Of a DNA stretch of 64,000 nt, positions 11,175 through 22,658 are shown piece after piece (position 1 is the stretch's first letter; every line of letters begins with the position of its first letter). This DNA comes from Immersiella caudata. Taxonomy: Eukaryota > Ascomycota > Sordariomycetes > Sordariales > Lasiosphaeriaceae. Made by a program: the position numbers and the translations under genes. The stretch is taken from assembly GCA_030512335.1 (NCBI GenBank), contig JAULSU010000005.1, positions 496,001 to 560,000 on the forward strand, given 5' to 3'. The notes beneath the pieces were generated by a model, which saw only the letters and a program-made list of their open reading frames with translations, did not search any database and was not told the DNA's origin.

Positions 11175-11954
11175 GGAGTCGGGAGTGAAATTTAGAGGTT
11201 CAAGTTGGGGTTATTCAGGGAGGTAGGTTGTCACGTTGTCATGTTGCAGCAATTGGAGTTGCCGTTAAGCTGGGCTGATGATATTGGAAACTTTCAATAT
11301 GAATTTCTGCCATCTTGCTTGTGGATTCGACGTTGGACGGGAGTGATATGTTGGTTGAAGTGTCAAAAGGTCTTTGTTGGTTGTTGGGAAGGCACAAAGG
11401 GGAGTCCACCAACTGGAGAATCGGCTGGTGTTCTCTCGGCACCGAGCGCCCCTTTCTATGGCAAAGAGGCGAGCTGGAGTCAATTCCTTGTTTGGCCGGT
11501 TGCAGACGAGACAGTTTCTATGGATAATGCTGCAGGACAAAGGGTGGGTATTCAACTTTTAATCTGCAGCCCTTGCCATTCACTAGTTGTTTGAAACTTG
11601 GACCGCGCCTTCCCAACGACACGGCACGCGATAGCTCTGGCCGGAACATGCCTCAGGGGACTCAGAGGTGATGTAATCTCTACGGCTAGTTGCGCTAATA
11701 CCCCTGTGCTTCGACACCCCGCCCCACCTGCGCGTTTGTGCTTATGTGTATTGTTCACAAGCGTTTTGATAGATCATTCGTCAATACCGCAGTACATGGC
11801 CCTCAAGACAAACCGACTTTTCCTGTCCTCTAAGACGCCGAGAACCTCTATTTGTACATCCGATCCCAGGCTTGAGCAAGTCGTGGGATGTCTCCTGCTG
11901 CCATTGTGGCTCCATCCTGTTGTGTCTGGACGTCTGCTTATCCCAGTCCCCACC
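11175..11954. other. Intergenic between two minus-strand genes
   Basis: 5' flank of the kinase-like gene and 3' flank of OST3. Open frames here are short and show no protein-like composition. Confidence 0.55.
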
Positions 11955-13104
11955 TTACATGAAAGGGGGGAGGGCGAAGGGGTAGCCTGCATTCTTGACG
12001 CGGAAGATGCTGAGGAGGAAACTGTACATGAGGAATAGAGCGCCGCCCCACGCGAGAACGGCAACGCTCTGAGCCTTCGGGTCGGCAATTCTGGGGACCT
12101 TGATAGTGAGGGCAATAGCCGCAAAACTCAAGACACCATCTGCATGTTGTTAGACAAGTGACCACGTGCAAAAGGGGTGAAACGTACACATAGCCGCCAC
12201 GATCTGCGTCTCCATTCCGTACTGGTTCTGGAAGCCGGAAGCAAAGTACGAAATCCCTCCGCGTCCATCGCCAGACACATAGGGAACGCCACGAATGCGG
12301 TTGAACATGTGGCCGCTGGTGAACAGCAGGATAGAAATAAGGCTGATGGCGGCCCACACATTGCGGTTCTGGATGATGGGGAGCACATATGGCCAGGCAA
12401 CAACGGCAGCGGTAACAGTGCCGGACAGCATCACAGTGGTGAAGATCCACTTGATCCAGTTGATCGGGCGCTTGACGGGAGGATGCGGGCGGTCGGGGAG
12501 GTGGCGGCTGAGCCAGGCGTGGATCTGCTCGGCGCTCTGAGGGCTGTTCGAGGGATGTTAGTAGGCAATCTCGTCCCCTGGACATTCCTACTTACCCGTT
12601 CACAAAGTCATATCGAATTGGTTCGGGGGAGGCGGCGGCGTGGGGACCAGTCGTGGGCGGGAAGAGGAAGAGGACCGGAGCTGTTTGAAGGCCGAGCTGG
12701 GACTGTCAGCGCAAGATCCGGATCGTCAGGAAAAGGGCGCATACACTCATAAAGATTTCCCTGCCATCGCTGAAGTCAAGTGTCGCAAGGACGAGGCGCG
12801 ACTCGCCGGCCTTGTCGCCCTTGATCCAGCTCTTCGACAGAAGGTCCCATTCGGGTTGGAACTCTCTGCACAGCTGGCACCCGAACCGAGCATCGAGCGC
12901 CGTCAGGAGGATAGCAGCGGTGTAATCGCGGGGCGTCGAGGTCAGCTCCCTGTAGTTGGCGTCAAGAAGCTTAACGGGAGTAGAAGCAAGAGACTTGGTG
13001 TGGAATTCGTTGAATCGCTGCTCGGTCGACTTCTTCGCGGCGAGGGTCCCCGTTGCGCAGAGCGCCGAGACGAAAGCAGGCAGCCAGCGCATCTTGACTT
13101 TCAT
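11955..13104 (-). CDS. OST3: Oligosaccharyltransferase subunit OST3/OST6
   Basis: Subunit of the ER oligosaccharyltransferase; its lumenal thioredoxin-like domain helps N-glycosylation of sites near cysteines. Exons (minus): 13104-12745, 12702-12596, 12543-12188, 12139-11955, giving 335 residues, normal for the family. The N-terminus has a signal peptide (residues about 5-22), followed by a thioredoxin fold with the redox pair Cys76-Gln-Leu-Cys79 and the typical LGLQTAPVLFLFPP segment. Four hydrophobic helices follow in the C-terminal half, and the chain ends YPFALPPFM, the usual OST3 ending. Met1 or Met5 could be the start. It is divergent to the coiled-coil gene at 13600 across about 0.5 kb. 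All splice phases agree. Confidence 0.95.
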
Positions 13105-13599
13105 GCACGAAGAAAATAGGGAAGAAGGAGCGTCGTTCGAAGCGTAGAGTCAAGGCCAATTGCTCGGTGTGGCCTTGTTGTCGTCTTGTTCGTCGTCGCT
13201 GGAAGAGAGCTTGGCGACTTCACAGCTTCCCCAGATCTCCAAATCTGTCCTCAGCTCCCGCAGTGACGCTGCGTGGCCGTTCATGCTGCTGGCCAATCCC
13301 TGGCTCTGGCGGACCGACAGAGAGCCGATGACAGGGGTGCAGGGTGCACGGTCCACAGGCCGGGGGCTAGGCTGAGAACCCCGCTAGACTGTTTTGGGCA
13401 CATTGTTTACGATGCAACGGTTGGTGCGGGCGCTGCGTCGCTCCTCCACCTCCACAACGCTCTTTGCAATCACGACCGCCGCTTTTCGTGTCAATTGCGA
13501 TCCATTCGCGACAGGCACAGTACGGATATTTCACGCGAGACATAGGCAACGAAGCCGCCCTACCAGCATATTACCGCCGCGCAGTGTGCCATCATCCTT
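13105..13599. other. Divergent promoter region, OST3 / coiled-coil gene
   Basis: About 495 bp between two start codons on opposite strands. No gene seen; presumably holds both promoters and leaders. Confidence 0.6.
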
Positions 13600-15682
13600 A
13601 TGCCATCCAAAGGCGCGTCGATTCGTGTAAACACGGACTCTGCAAAGGTGCGAAGCGGCAAACACAGGCAATTCGCGCTGATTCATGCTGACGCCAGGCT
13701 TTAATGCAGAGGGCCGAGTTTTTGCACGAAGTCGACATGAAATACCGTCAGATGAGCCACAAGACCGAGTTGCTGGTCAAGGACGAGGAGACGCGGAGGA
13801 TGAAGCTACGGAGCATGGTTCTTGCGGACGAGACCGTCTCCCTGAAAGACCAAATGTCGTCGAGGAGCGCGCATATCAAGGCGTTGACCGAGCAGGTTGA
13901 CGACGCGCGGGCTCAGCTGCAGAGCGCACAGGAGAAGTGCCGCAGGCAGGAGAAGCTGATGCAAACACAGTCGCGCGAGATCGCCAATTTGAAGGTGGGC
14001 TTGTACTGACAAAGTGTTCACCCTACGAATCTAACGCTGTGTAGGAGGAAATGTCCAACCTCAGCACAGTAACCCAAGACTCTTCCAAGCTCTTGTCCAA
14101 GAAGCTCGCACTCTCCCGGGAGGTAGCAGTTCTGAAGCCCGAAATCGAGCACCTCCGATCGCAATTGGCGCACCAAAAAGATGTCCTGGCCGAGAAATTG
14201 GCTCTCGAGCGTCAGCTTAACGCGCTGGAAGTAGAGCTCGCCAACGAGAAGCGAGCAGCACAGAAGGCGGCACGAAAGCAGGACGAGGAGAGCCAGGAGG
14301 AGGCAGAACTGAGAAAGCAGGTCCAAGACCTTGAGAAGCAACTTGCGAAGGAAAAGAAGACTGCTCAAAAGAGTCTGCAGGGCAAGGACAGCGAGATGGA
14401 GAGCGAGCTGGAGTCTCTGCGGAAGCAACTTACAACAATGGAGAAGCGTGTTGCGGCGGAGAGTGAGAAGAGGACTGCGGTGGAGGAGGAGCTTGAGGAG
14501 GCGCGCCAAGCCGCAGCGGATGCAAAGAAGGCTCTCACGGCTGAGAAGCGTGCCGCTCAACAACAGGCGAAAGCCCAGAGCGGATTGGAGGCTAATGCAG
14601 CTGAGCTGACGCAGTTGGCGGAGAAGCTCAACGAGGTGCAAAAGGCTCTCGAAGTCGAGAGGAAAGCTCATGCTCGCCTGCAGAAGGAGCACGATGCAAC
14701 TGTAGCTGAAGTCGAGACCCGGCAAGAAGCTGTGAACGGAAAGGTCGAGAGGCTCAGGTTCAAATTACGGGAGACGCAGGAAGAGCTGAAGAACTGCCGC
14801 GCGGACTTGGAAAGAGCGCGAGAGCAGACAGTAACTATTCCCAGGGTAACCACCACCACAGTCCCGATTAAGCGACCGGCTGTGAAGGTGGCGCCGAAGA
14901 AGAGGCCTGCTGTTCAGCTCGAAGAGTCGATCCTGCAGACTCCTGGCCAGGATGACCGGACAAAGCGCCCTCTTAAGAAGAGAGGCTTCGATCTGTCGGC
15001 TGTGGAGAAGTCGACCTTTTCGATCACACCATTCCTCAACAAGACGGTCAACCTCAGTGATGAGTCGATGAAGACCGGAGACGATGCCACGCGGACTGTG
15101 CCTACTCTTCAGCTCCGAGAAGAGACCACAACCGTGGTGATGACAGAAGATCCTGGGCCCGTCTCAGATGTAGAGCCGGAGGCGCCCGCACCAAAAGTGC
15201 CAGCTCTCGTAGAGAAGAAACCTCGTGGAAGACCAAAGGGCAAGCCCCTTGCCGACTCCGCGCCGTCGAAGAAGAACCTCACCTCTCGTGTCCGCAAGAC
15301 TCCTCTTGTCGAGCCAATACTAGAAAAGGTTGCCGAGGAGCCCGATGACGAGCCTCAAGAGCAAGAGAATCGCTCCATGGAGAGCACCGGGACGACCAAG
15401 ACTCTCGAGCCTCAAGCAAACATGTCAGAGGCACGCACAAGTGGCGGCGCCGAGGCTGAGCACAAGAAGAAGAAACGCAAATTGCTTGGGTCTTCGAACA
15501 AGCCGGCGATCTTGGAAGAGGATGAGGGTGAGCGCGTGTTGGCCAAGCGGCCGCCCAAGACCGTCGTTGGCGGAGTGAGGGCGAAGGTTGCGATGGGAGG
15601 GCCGAAGAATGCCTTTGCTGGGGCATCTTTCTCGCCGTTGAAGCGGGATAGGAGAGGCGTTGGGGCGAGTTTCTTGGTATGA
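13600..15682 (+). CDS. Nuclear-type coiled-coil protein, function unknown
   Basis: Exons 13600-13647, 13710-13994 and 14045-15682 encode 656 residues. The short first exon (MPSKGASIRVNTDSAK) is chosen because its GTGCGA donor joins in frame, with the TTAATGCAG acceptor, to RAEFLHEVDMKYRQM, better than starting at the ATG inside the acceptor. Residues about 15-330 form a long coiled coil rich in Glu, Lys, Gln and Ala. The C-terminal 300 residues are basic and disordered: ITPFLNKT, an AT-hook-like KPRGRPKGKP, a KKKKRKLL nuclear-localisation type cluster, and an ending SFSPLKRDRRGVGASFLV. This architecture suggests a chromatin, kinetochore or spindle-pole component, but I do not recognise the family with certainty. 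Confidence 0.85.
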
Positions 15683-16306
15683 TGACGCTCGGGCATGTAA
15701 GATACTTGATGAGGACTGCATATTCGGCGTTTTGGGTACGGTTTGGGTTTTGGTTTGGTCTGGGTTGGGTTGGCTTGGTAGGGTCTCTGAGGACGGATGT
15801 CTGGGCCTGATGATGTTGGTTCTGATGAATGAACTTGGCTTTGATCCTGACTGCCTTGATGATGCTTTAGATTTGTGATTGGACAACTGTGTTGAAACCT
15901 CATGGTGTTCTCAGGGTGTGTGCTTTGAGGGGATATGCACATAGGGAGACTGGTACAGCAGCTACCCTCCCTGGTCTGCCCGAGCTAGGTACTCAGAGGT
16001 ATTCTCATTGCAACGACATGAATCCTACACTCTCTAGCCCATTTAGACTTCTACTGCAGATCTTCGGTGTTGTGAGGCGCACCTGCCGCGATGCCAGGGG
16101 TAGGCTGCCAATGATGCTTTAGTGCATGTCACCGCTACAAGAAATTTTCATGATTTCACAGCCCTCACTCACTTCACGCGTTCACATCAAGGCCATCAAC
16201 ACTTACAGAACCGCCAATCGACGCCGCTTTTTCGCCAAAACTACCACTGGCTGACAGACTCCAACCCTCATGAGTTAGTCCAGTTTTAACCGTCCCCCTC
16301 ACCGCC
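15683..16306. other. Intergenic, no gene seen
   Basis: 3' flank of the coiled-coil gene (G/T-rich at 15730-15800) and 5' flank of MRM2. Nothing else supported. Confidence 0.55.
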
Positions 16307-17512
16307 ATGCCCTCACCACGGGGCGCCCTCCCCCCACTTCGCCAAACTCTCATCCTGTCAACATGTAAAAGCCGACCACAACCACACCTCCCAACCTCCC
16401 TCTCCCTCTCACCCCCCATACCATTCTCCATACCACTACTATCCCCATATCCCCTCTCCCAAACCCCCTCCCGCCCCTCCTCCTCCAACTCCCGTTGGAA
16501 ATCCCGCCAGTCCAGCGACTTCTTCGCCCGCACCGCCAAAGTCCAAGGCCTTAAATCCCGCGCCGCCTTCAAGCTCCTCGAGATCGACTCCCGCTACCAC
16601 ATATTCAAACCCCGCCAAACCGTCGTCGACCTCGGCTACGCGCCCGGCTCCTGGTCGCAAGTCGCTTTGGAGCGAACCAAGCCGAATGGACGGATCGTGG
16701 GAATCGATCTCATCCCCGCGCAGCCGCCCAAGGGGGTGAGTACGATACAGGGGAATTTCTTATCGCCGGCGGTGCAGGGGGTTGTGAAGAGGTTTTTGGT
16801 GGAGGGGAGGGGGAAGCACGAGAGTAAAGCAGAGAGTGAGGGGGAAGGGGAGGAGGGAGGTGAGGAGGTGAGGCCGAGTTATATTGAGATGGAAAGGCAG
16901 GCGGTGAAAGAGGAGGTGGCGGCGGAAGAGGTGGTAGCGGAGGGAGATGTGAAGGGGAAGGATATGCGGTTGGTAGATGTGTGTTCTTGCATCTCCTTTC
17001 TATCTCCCGCTTGGTGATGATGAAAATATGCTGACAGACGGCGCAGGTGGTCCTCAGCGACATGTCAGAACCCTGGCCCCAGACCCATGGGTTTTCCGTC
17101 AACAGTTTGAGTAACCCCTATCGCAGGTTGATGAACACGAGCGGCATCGCGTTCAAGGACCACGCTGGGAGCATGGTAAGGTGCCCTCAATGACTGGTAT
17201 TCGCGAAGAAGCTGACACAGCCAGGACCTCTGTAGAGCCGCCCTCTCGTTTGCCAGCGACACCCTCAAGACCGGTGGCCATTTTGTCTGCAAGTTCTACC
17301 AAGGGGCTGAGGACAAGGCATTTGAGAACCTTCTCAAAAAGATGTTTGCAAAGGTTCATCGGGAGAAGCCCGAGTCTTCAAGAAGCGTAAGTTGTGGTGG
17401 CCTGCACTCCTGACTATAAATCACTGACAGGCCTTAGGAATCGAGAGAAGCCTTCTTTGTCGCATTGAGAAGGAAGGCGAGTGTGACATTGAATGGCGTC
17501 GAGTCAACTTAG
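16307..17512 (+). CDS. MRM2: Mitochondrial 2'-O-ribose rRNA methyltransferase (FtsJ/RrmJ family)
   Basis: Methylates a uridine ribose in mitochondrial large-subunit rRNA using S-adenosylmethionine. Exons 16307-16978, 17047-17175, 17225-17386 and 17438-17512 give 345 residues. The N-terminus is rich in Ser, Pro and Arg without acidic residues, like a mitochondrial targeting sequence. The SAM-binding motif is VVDLGYAPGSWSQVA. The family's catalytic K-D-K-E tetrad is present: Lys in KSRAAFKL, Asp in VVLSDM, Lys in HFVCKFYQG and Glu in ESREAFFVAL. An acidic insertion of about 60 residues sits before the second catalytic residue, just before intron 1. For the last intron the acceptor GCCTTAG is chosen over the upstream GACAG because only it gives the conserved ESREAFFVAL ending. 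Confidence 0.94.
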
Positions 17513-17810
17513 TACCCATGTATGACATGTATATCACTGTAAGAACACCAACACGTCACGAACATGGACACGGTATAGACATTGCACAAAGCAGACACTT
17601 AAGCAGGAATCAGAGGGAGCTGGAAATCTTGTCATTCTCAGGCTCTGATTGCCCGTCAATTCATCGCTAAAAGACTTTTGGATATGCCACTGCACGCCGG
17701 ACCATGCCATGGCAAGACGAGAGAGCACATTGCTCCAATACCCATTTGCCATTGAGAAACGACCCATCCCAGCCACGCCAGTACCAACCATTCCACGGGG
17801 CATCCCTCCT
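17513..17810. other. Convergent 3' ends, MRM2 / RPL18
   Basis: 298 bp between two convergent stop codons; no gene seen. Confidence 0.6.
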
Positions 17811-18703
17811 TTACACCTTGAAACCGCGCGACCTTCTGCGGCCACGAGCCTTCTCGAACTTGCGGCCCTTGGAGGCGACATAGGGCTTCTTGTGCTTGTG
17901 GGGACCGAAGCCGAAGTGCTTGAAGGCCTCACGGGCGTTCTTGGGACCACGGAGCAACAGGGTGTTGGCGCCGGTGGGCTTCTCAAGAGCGAGCTGGTCA
18001 AGTGTCTGGGCCTTGCCGCCGGCAGCCTCGATGCGAGCGCGGGCAGTGGCGGTGAAGCGGAGGGCAGCGACCTCAACCTTGGGGACCTGGAGTAGGCGGT
18101 TGTCATCGGTGACGGTGCCGACAACAACGACTGTCTTCTTCTCGTTGCCGTTCTTGAGGTTGGCGGCAATGCGGGAGAGGGAGATGGGAGGGCGGTTGAT
18201 GCGGCTCATGAACAGGCGGCGGAGCACGACCTTGTTGAAGGCAGAGTCGGTGCGGCCTAGAAAGTCAGCGGCGTCCCGTCGCTTGCGACCAAAGAATAAA
18301 CTTACGGGCCAGGAAGCGGTAAAGCTTCACCAAGAGCTTGAGGTACACATTGTCGCTCTTGGGGGCCTTGCGGTGCGTGGACCGCTCGTGGTGCTTGCGG
18401 AGATCGATACCTGTGTCGGGGAAGGATCCCAGTCAGCTTTTGGTCCTGGTATGCTCAAATTGGCCTCCTCGTCTCGACCGAACGAGCGCAGTCATTCCGA
18501 TGCCAGGCTAATACCTCTCGCTCTCGTGAGAGAGGTCAAGGAGGATGCTGGTGCGGCACATGAGTTGCGTCTCGCTGGGAACTCGAGAGAGAAAAAGTGC
18601 CATGGTTCGCAGACTCGATCCGTATTTCAGGAATCTCGTCCACTCGCACACATGTTGGCTTCTTCGAGAGAGGCCTTGCTGGACGGTTTTGTTACGTACC
18701 CAT
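17811..18703 (-). CDS. RPL18: 60S ribosomal protein L18 (eL18)
   Basis: Structural protein of the cytosolic large ribosomal subunit. Exons (minus): 18703-18700, 18410-18306, 18256-17811; 184 residues, as in other fungi. The first exon is only four coding bases (ATG G), followed by a 289-bp intron; this layout, with a long intron right after the start, is typical of ribosomal protein genes and often helps expression. Recognisable segments: GIDLRKHHERSTHRKAPKS, SRINRPPISLSR, the KTLDQL-like AQTLDQLAL and the basic tail RGRRRSRGFKV. The gene is convergent with MRM2. Confidence 0.97.
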
Positions 18704-19364
18704 CGTGACGGTGACTGCGGATTGTCGACGAAATCCGAGTTGATGGGCGAAAAGTCGTTGGTTGTTGGAAAGATCGTGGGCTCGAAAAAAAGACGAGCAA
18801 TTTTGGTAGAGCCCCGCTGTGGTGATTTGTGCGCAGGCGGTGAGCGAGGGCACTAGAAATATGTGGTCCGTGCGTGCCACCAGCTCGAAGCTCGACTGCC
18901 CCACTTTCAGCGATACCAGCGTTGGCGCAACACACTCTCCACAAAACGACGGGATGTACACCTCGAGAGTGCTGATATTCCATCAATTCCCAATGACTTC
19001 TATGAAATGCTGTATGCTATGCGTGCGGGTATTTCTTCCCTCCAATATCTTATGCTCCAAGGGTCGCGCAACGGAATCAGGACGGCGGGAGGTGTCAGAG
19101 CTGCTGGGCTCTGTCTGCTCCTGCTCGGTCGGCTCCTAGATACAATCCGCGAGAATCATAGTGTCTATGTACATGTATCTGTCCTCCCATTTGCTCACTC
19201 AAACGAACCGTACCCGCAATCCTGTGGGCCGGTGTCAAGTTGCGTCCCGGTGGAACGCACAAAACCGTGTCTCTGTCCCGGCCCAACACCAGAAATCCAA
19301 GCCTCTCCCTGTATCGACGAACGGCGGTCTCGATCCGATACTGTATCGGAGGACACGACGCTTC
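18704..19364. other. Intergenic, no gene seen
   Basis: 5' flank of RPL18 and 3' flank of the mitochondrial carrier gene. Open frames present are not protein-like. Confidence 0.55.
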
Positions 19365-20665
19365 TTATTGTAATAATGTCTCCTCTTCCGGCTTCAAGCT
19401 GACCAAGAAGTCACGACATACCTCAAAGCTCAGCCAGCTCGAGGCCATGCTGGGTGCAACCTTGAGGAGGTTGGGCACAATTCCTTTGTACAACCCCTTA
19501 ATCCCCTCCTGCGTGACGATGACGCGGATGGCGTCGGGCAAGGACTTGTACTGATAACCCATCCCAGACATGGTGTTGATCTGGAATCGGCGCCTCAAAA
19601 CGTCACTATCCGCGTCGTTAGCAACAAGAACGCCCCCAGAGAGTGAGGGGCTTACAATGGATATGTGCAAGTTTGCGCCACGGCTCCACTAATCGCTCCT
19701 GCAGCCAACTTCCTAACTGCACTTGGGTTTGCGTCGCCGTCTGGTGTCAGGTATTGTCGTACGTATTCGTAGGTCATGAAATTCAGACCGACCTACTCTC
19801 AGTCAGCCAAGCATTCAGCGCCTCCTCTTTTGGCGACTTACGTAGGGCGCAACGCCCGCAACGGTGGGCACTATCCCCCGGTACAGAGCCAAGAGCCCTC
19901 CCTCGGTCTTGTACATCACGACCATCGTCTGCCACATCCCCGGGAGTTTCTTCGGTCGGTCTCCCAGCTCGGCGAACGACGCGGACTGGATGGAAAGCCG
20001 CGTGCGTACAATATCCAGCGGGTACGTGAAGGTGACGGACGTGATGCCAGCAATGCCGCCGCAAGTCAGGCGTGATAGCGGCGTGAGGGAATCCCCTGAG
20101 TACCGCTCGAAGAAATTCCGCTTGTAAAAGTTGTAGCTCCCAAATTGCACCGCCGAGTACGGGACGATGCGAATGCAGTTGGTGCCGTTGCCCCTCATGA
20201 ACCCGCGCCATCCCTCCTCCTTCCACATCTTGGCCAATGCCTTGCCCACGCTGAGCTGGTACGCATCGCGCCCTGCGCTCTGGACCTGGAACAGGATCTT
20301 GAGGCGCTCCAATGGGGACACGACCGTTCGGGAGACGGCGCCCGCCACGCCGCCGGCGCAAAAGGCCGCAATCACGGGCTGCGAGACGCCCGCCTGGAAC
20401 CGTACCAGGGTGCTGAGCTGCTCAGCAGGAGGCGGCGGGGGCGTTGTTGTCGACGTCACACCAGATGCGTTGCCCTCGATCCGCGGCTCTCGCCCGTCCA
20501 TGGACTTGGGCGACTGCCCCTTCAGTATGTTTGGCTGTGTCTAGAGCGCCGAAGCGTCAGCAAACCCTCCACACAGCAACAACACACCCGTCAAGCGCTC
20601 GCTAGCAGCGCCACCAACAGCCCGCCAATTGAGCGCAAAGCAAAGACAGCACGTACCGCCGCCAT
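19365..20665 (-). CDS. Mitochondrial carrier (SLC25) protein, YPR011C-like
   Basis: Inner-membrane solute carrier. Exons (minus): 20665-20657, 20534-19842, 19792-19656, 19605-19365; 359 residues. The nine-base first exon (Met-Ala-Ala) is inferred from a GTACGT donor and an in-frame ACACAG acceptor; a start at the internal ATG 20501 is the alternative. Three carrier repeats are visible through their signatures SPLERLK, YPLDIVR and YPFDVLR, each followed by the Gly-rich even-helix pattern. Sequence style (QPVIAAFCAGGVAGAVSRT, GFMRGNGTNCIRIVPYSAVQ) places it with the yeast YPR011C branch, whose member carries adenosine 5'-phosphosulfate and PAPS; ADP/ATP-type or CoA-type relatives in the same branch are possible, so substrate is inference. 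Confidence 0.88.
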
Positions 20666-22658
20666 CTTCAAGACTCTGCCAGGGAAGCGTCTCCGTCCTC
20701 TGCGAAGCTCAAACTACGTCGTACGCCGAGCGGGACTCGCGCAGACGTTACAACGCAAGGAGAGTGATATATCCTGCGTCGGAGCCGCTCGCATTCGACG
20801 TTTTGCGCCTCGTTCAAAGAATGCGTTAAAAACGGCGATCGTCTATCGCGAAAGGGGTGTTGGAAACGCGGTAAGTCGCACGGTCAGAATAAAAGCGGTT
20901 TTGGCAGGGAGGCCGACATGTCGAGAAGAAACCGAACGTTTGCCTCTTGTCTGGATCGCATAGGTGAGTGTGCTGAGGTGTGGCGCCGCAGGTAGCTCAG
21001 CCGTGTTGCTCGCGTGGAGATTACCGTTGCTGTCGCTACTCGAGAAATGGAGGAGGTGTCAGGCTTTCGCGAAGCTGAAAGTTAGGCAGACGCAGCGGCG
21101 AACAAGGCAACATATGGGACGCTTCGCTCGCGGTTTGAAGTGCGTTTTCGAGGCGGAGTTTTTGGATGGGACCAGCTGTCAGAGCTTCCCCGTCTGGCAG
21201 GAGTTTGAAGAGAGGGACCGTGTGGCTTGCGGAGATTGGTTGGCTCCCCGTCCCGAATGACGAAAAACTTTGACCAGGGTAGGGCTGCCAGCAAAGACGG
21301 CTTCCCATGGGGCGGAACAAGGCACAGCTCTCTGGCCGTCAATGACTTTCTTTGAACATGAATAATATCCGTAAAGCGCCCTTTGTTGCTCCCGCGTTTC
21401 AAGAGGCGCCTATACAAGTACCCATTCAAAAGACTAAGCAAGTTTTTGACTTGTTCCTTGGGATGGCCGCTACTTTATTCGCAGCTCTGTCTTATTTGTT
21501 GGACAGCTATATCCAGCCAATGCACGTCAACGCCGCTGGCAACCCAACCACCGAGTCCCTCTTCTGCTGCAGCCAGCCGTTCTCTGGACGCGTTCCCCTT
21601 GCATTGCTTCTCAATCGCACAAATACACCCAACCGCAGCGAGACATGTGATGCGACAGAGGATCAAGGCGACGGTTTGCTGACTCGCTAAGACCAGCTGG
21701 ACTCGAACACAAGAGGCGTAGACATTTGCTGCATGACATGATTTACTGGCGATCATCTGCCGCCCAGGACGAGACATTTCTCAAGGGCGCTCGTTGCATG
21801 CATGTCATCGCTAGTTGACGCCAGGTGAGCTTATCGTCGGCTCTATCGTGCCGGGTCAGATCGGAACGGCGCCCGCTTCCACCTCGACAACCTCCCGCCT
21901 CCATTCCTACGCAGTATGGCTTATCTCCCTGGTCCGAAAACGCATCCCTCTTGTTCGGAATCCGCGGCACTTCTCGGAGCCCGTATCAGTGCCTTGCATG
22001 TTGTGAGGACAATGCGTGGCGCATCATCACCGAGTATCTCCAGATCGAAGTTGTGCTCCATAGACGGCGCGAAACCACCAAGCTAACGATGGCTGGGCGT
22101 TGCACTTGTGCATGGTAAAGCAGGTAGTTTATCACGCGGTTGAGTCACTGGTCAGCAAGGCGGTCAGCAACGTCTCACCCAACGGCATTTCCGGATAACG
22201 GCCCCCAGATCGTGTGGTGACGACATCGGTGCTCTCTTGCTAGCTATAACCACTCTAAAATACTTTTTTCCCTAGTAGCCATGAGAAAGCCAAAGCCTCG
22301 AGCAAATACTCTACGTTGCCGGTGCTTTGCAGCCCTCAAAATATCCTTTGTCTATCGCCGAAACCCCCGACAAGGGACACGAAGGATATTTACCTGGAAG
22401 GCTGAAATCGACCGGTCCGCACTAAATTAAATGAAGAACGCTGGAAGCGCAAAAGCGTCCAGCATCAGTAGCCCGCCAAACGGTAAAGACAAAACCATTG
22501 AATGCAGTCGAACACTCTTACAACCACGACTTTGGGATCGTTTGAATCGTTTTCCAGGAGCTCATCTACTCGGCAACGTCGAGGTCGTCGTGTGTTGGTC
22601 GCTCGGGACTATCGATTGCTGAGAATGCTGTTAGAAGGTTGTTTGTGCTGCGTGTTGC
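20666..22658. other. Two-kilobase intergenic stretch, no gene seen
   Basis: Lies between the start of the carrier gene and the end of the SR-protein gene, both on the minus strand. Scattered open frames below 120 codons have no recognisable motif, no splice-linked partners and mixed composition. I looked for tRNA T-arms and found none that fold. An unannotated non-coding RNA cannot be excluded. Confidence 0.5.

Noticed and set aside
14018..14725. A 235-codon Leu-rich minus-strand frame
   Set aside because: It is the antisense shadow of the Glu/Lys-rich coiled coil at 13600-15682, which forces Leu/Ser/Arg on the other strand.
17438..17512. Alternative last exon of MRM2 from the GACAG acceptor at 17430
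   Set aside because: It loses the conserved catalytic Glu region ESREAFFVAL and gives an unrelated tail.
21690..21720. A second tRNA T-arm (ACTCGAAC in plus strand)
   Set aside because: The flanks do not form a T-stem, acceptor stem or anticodon arm.
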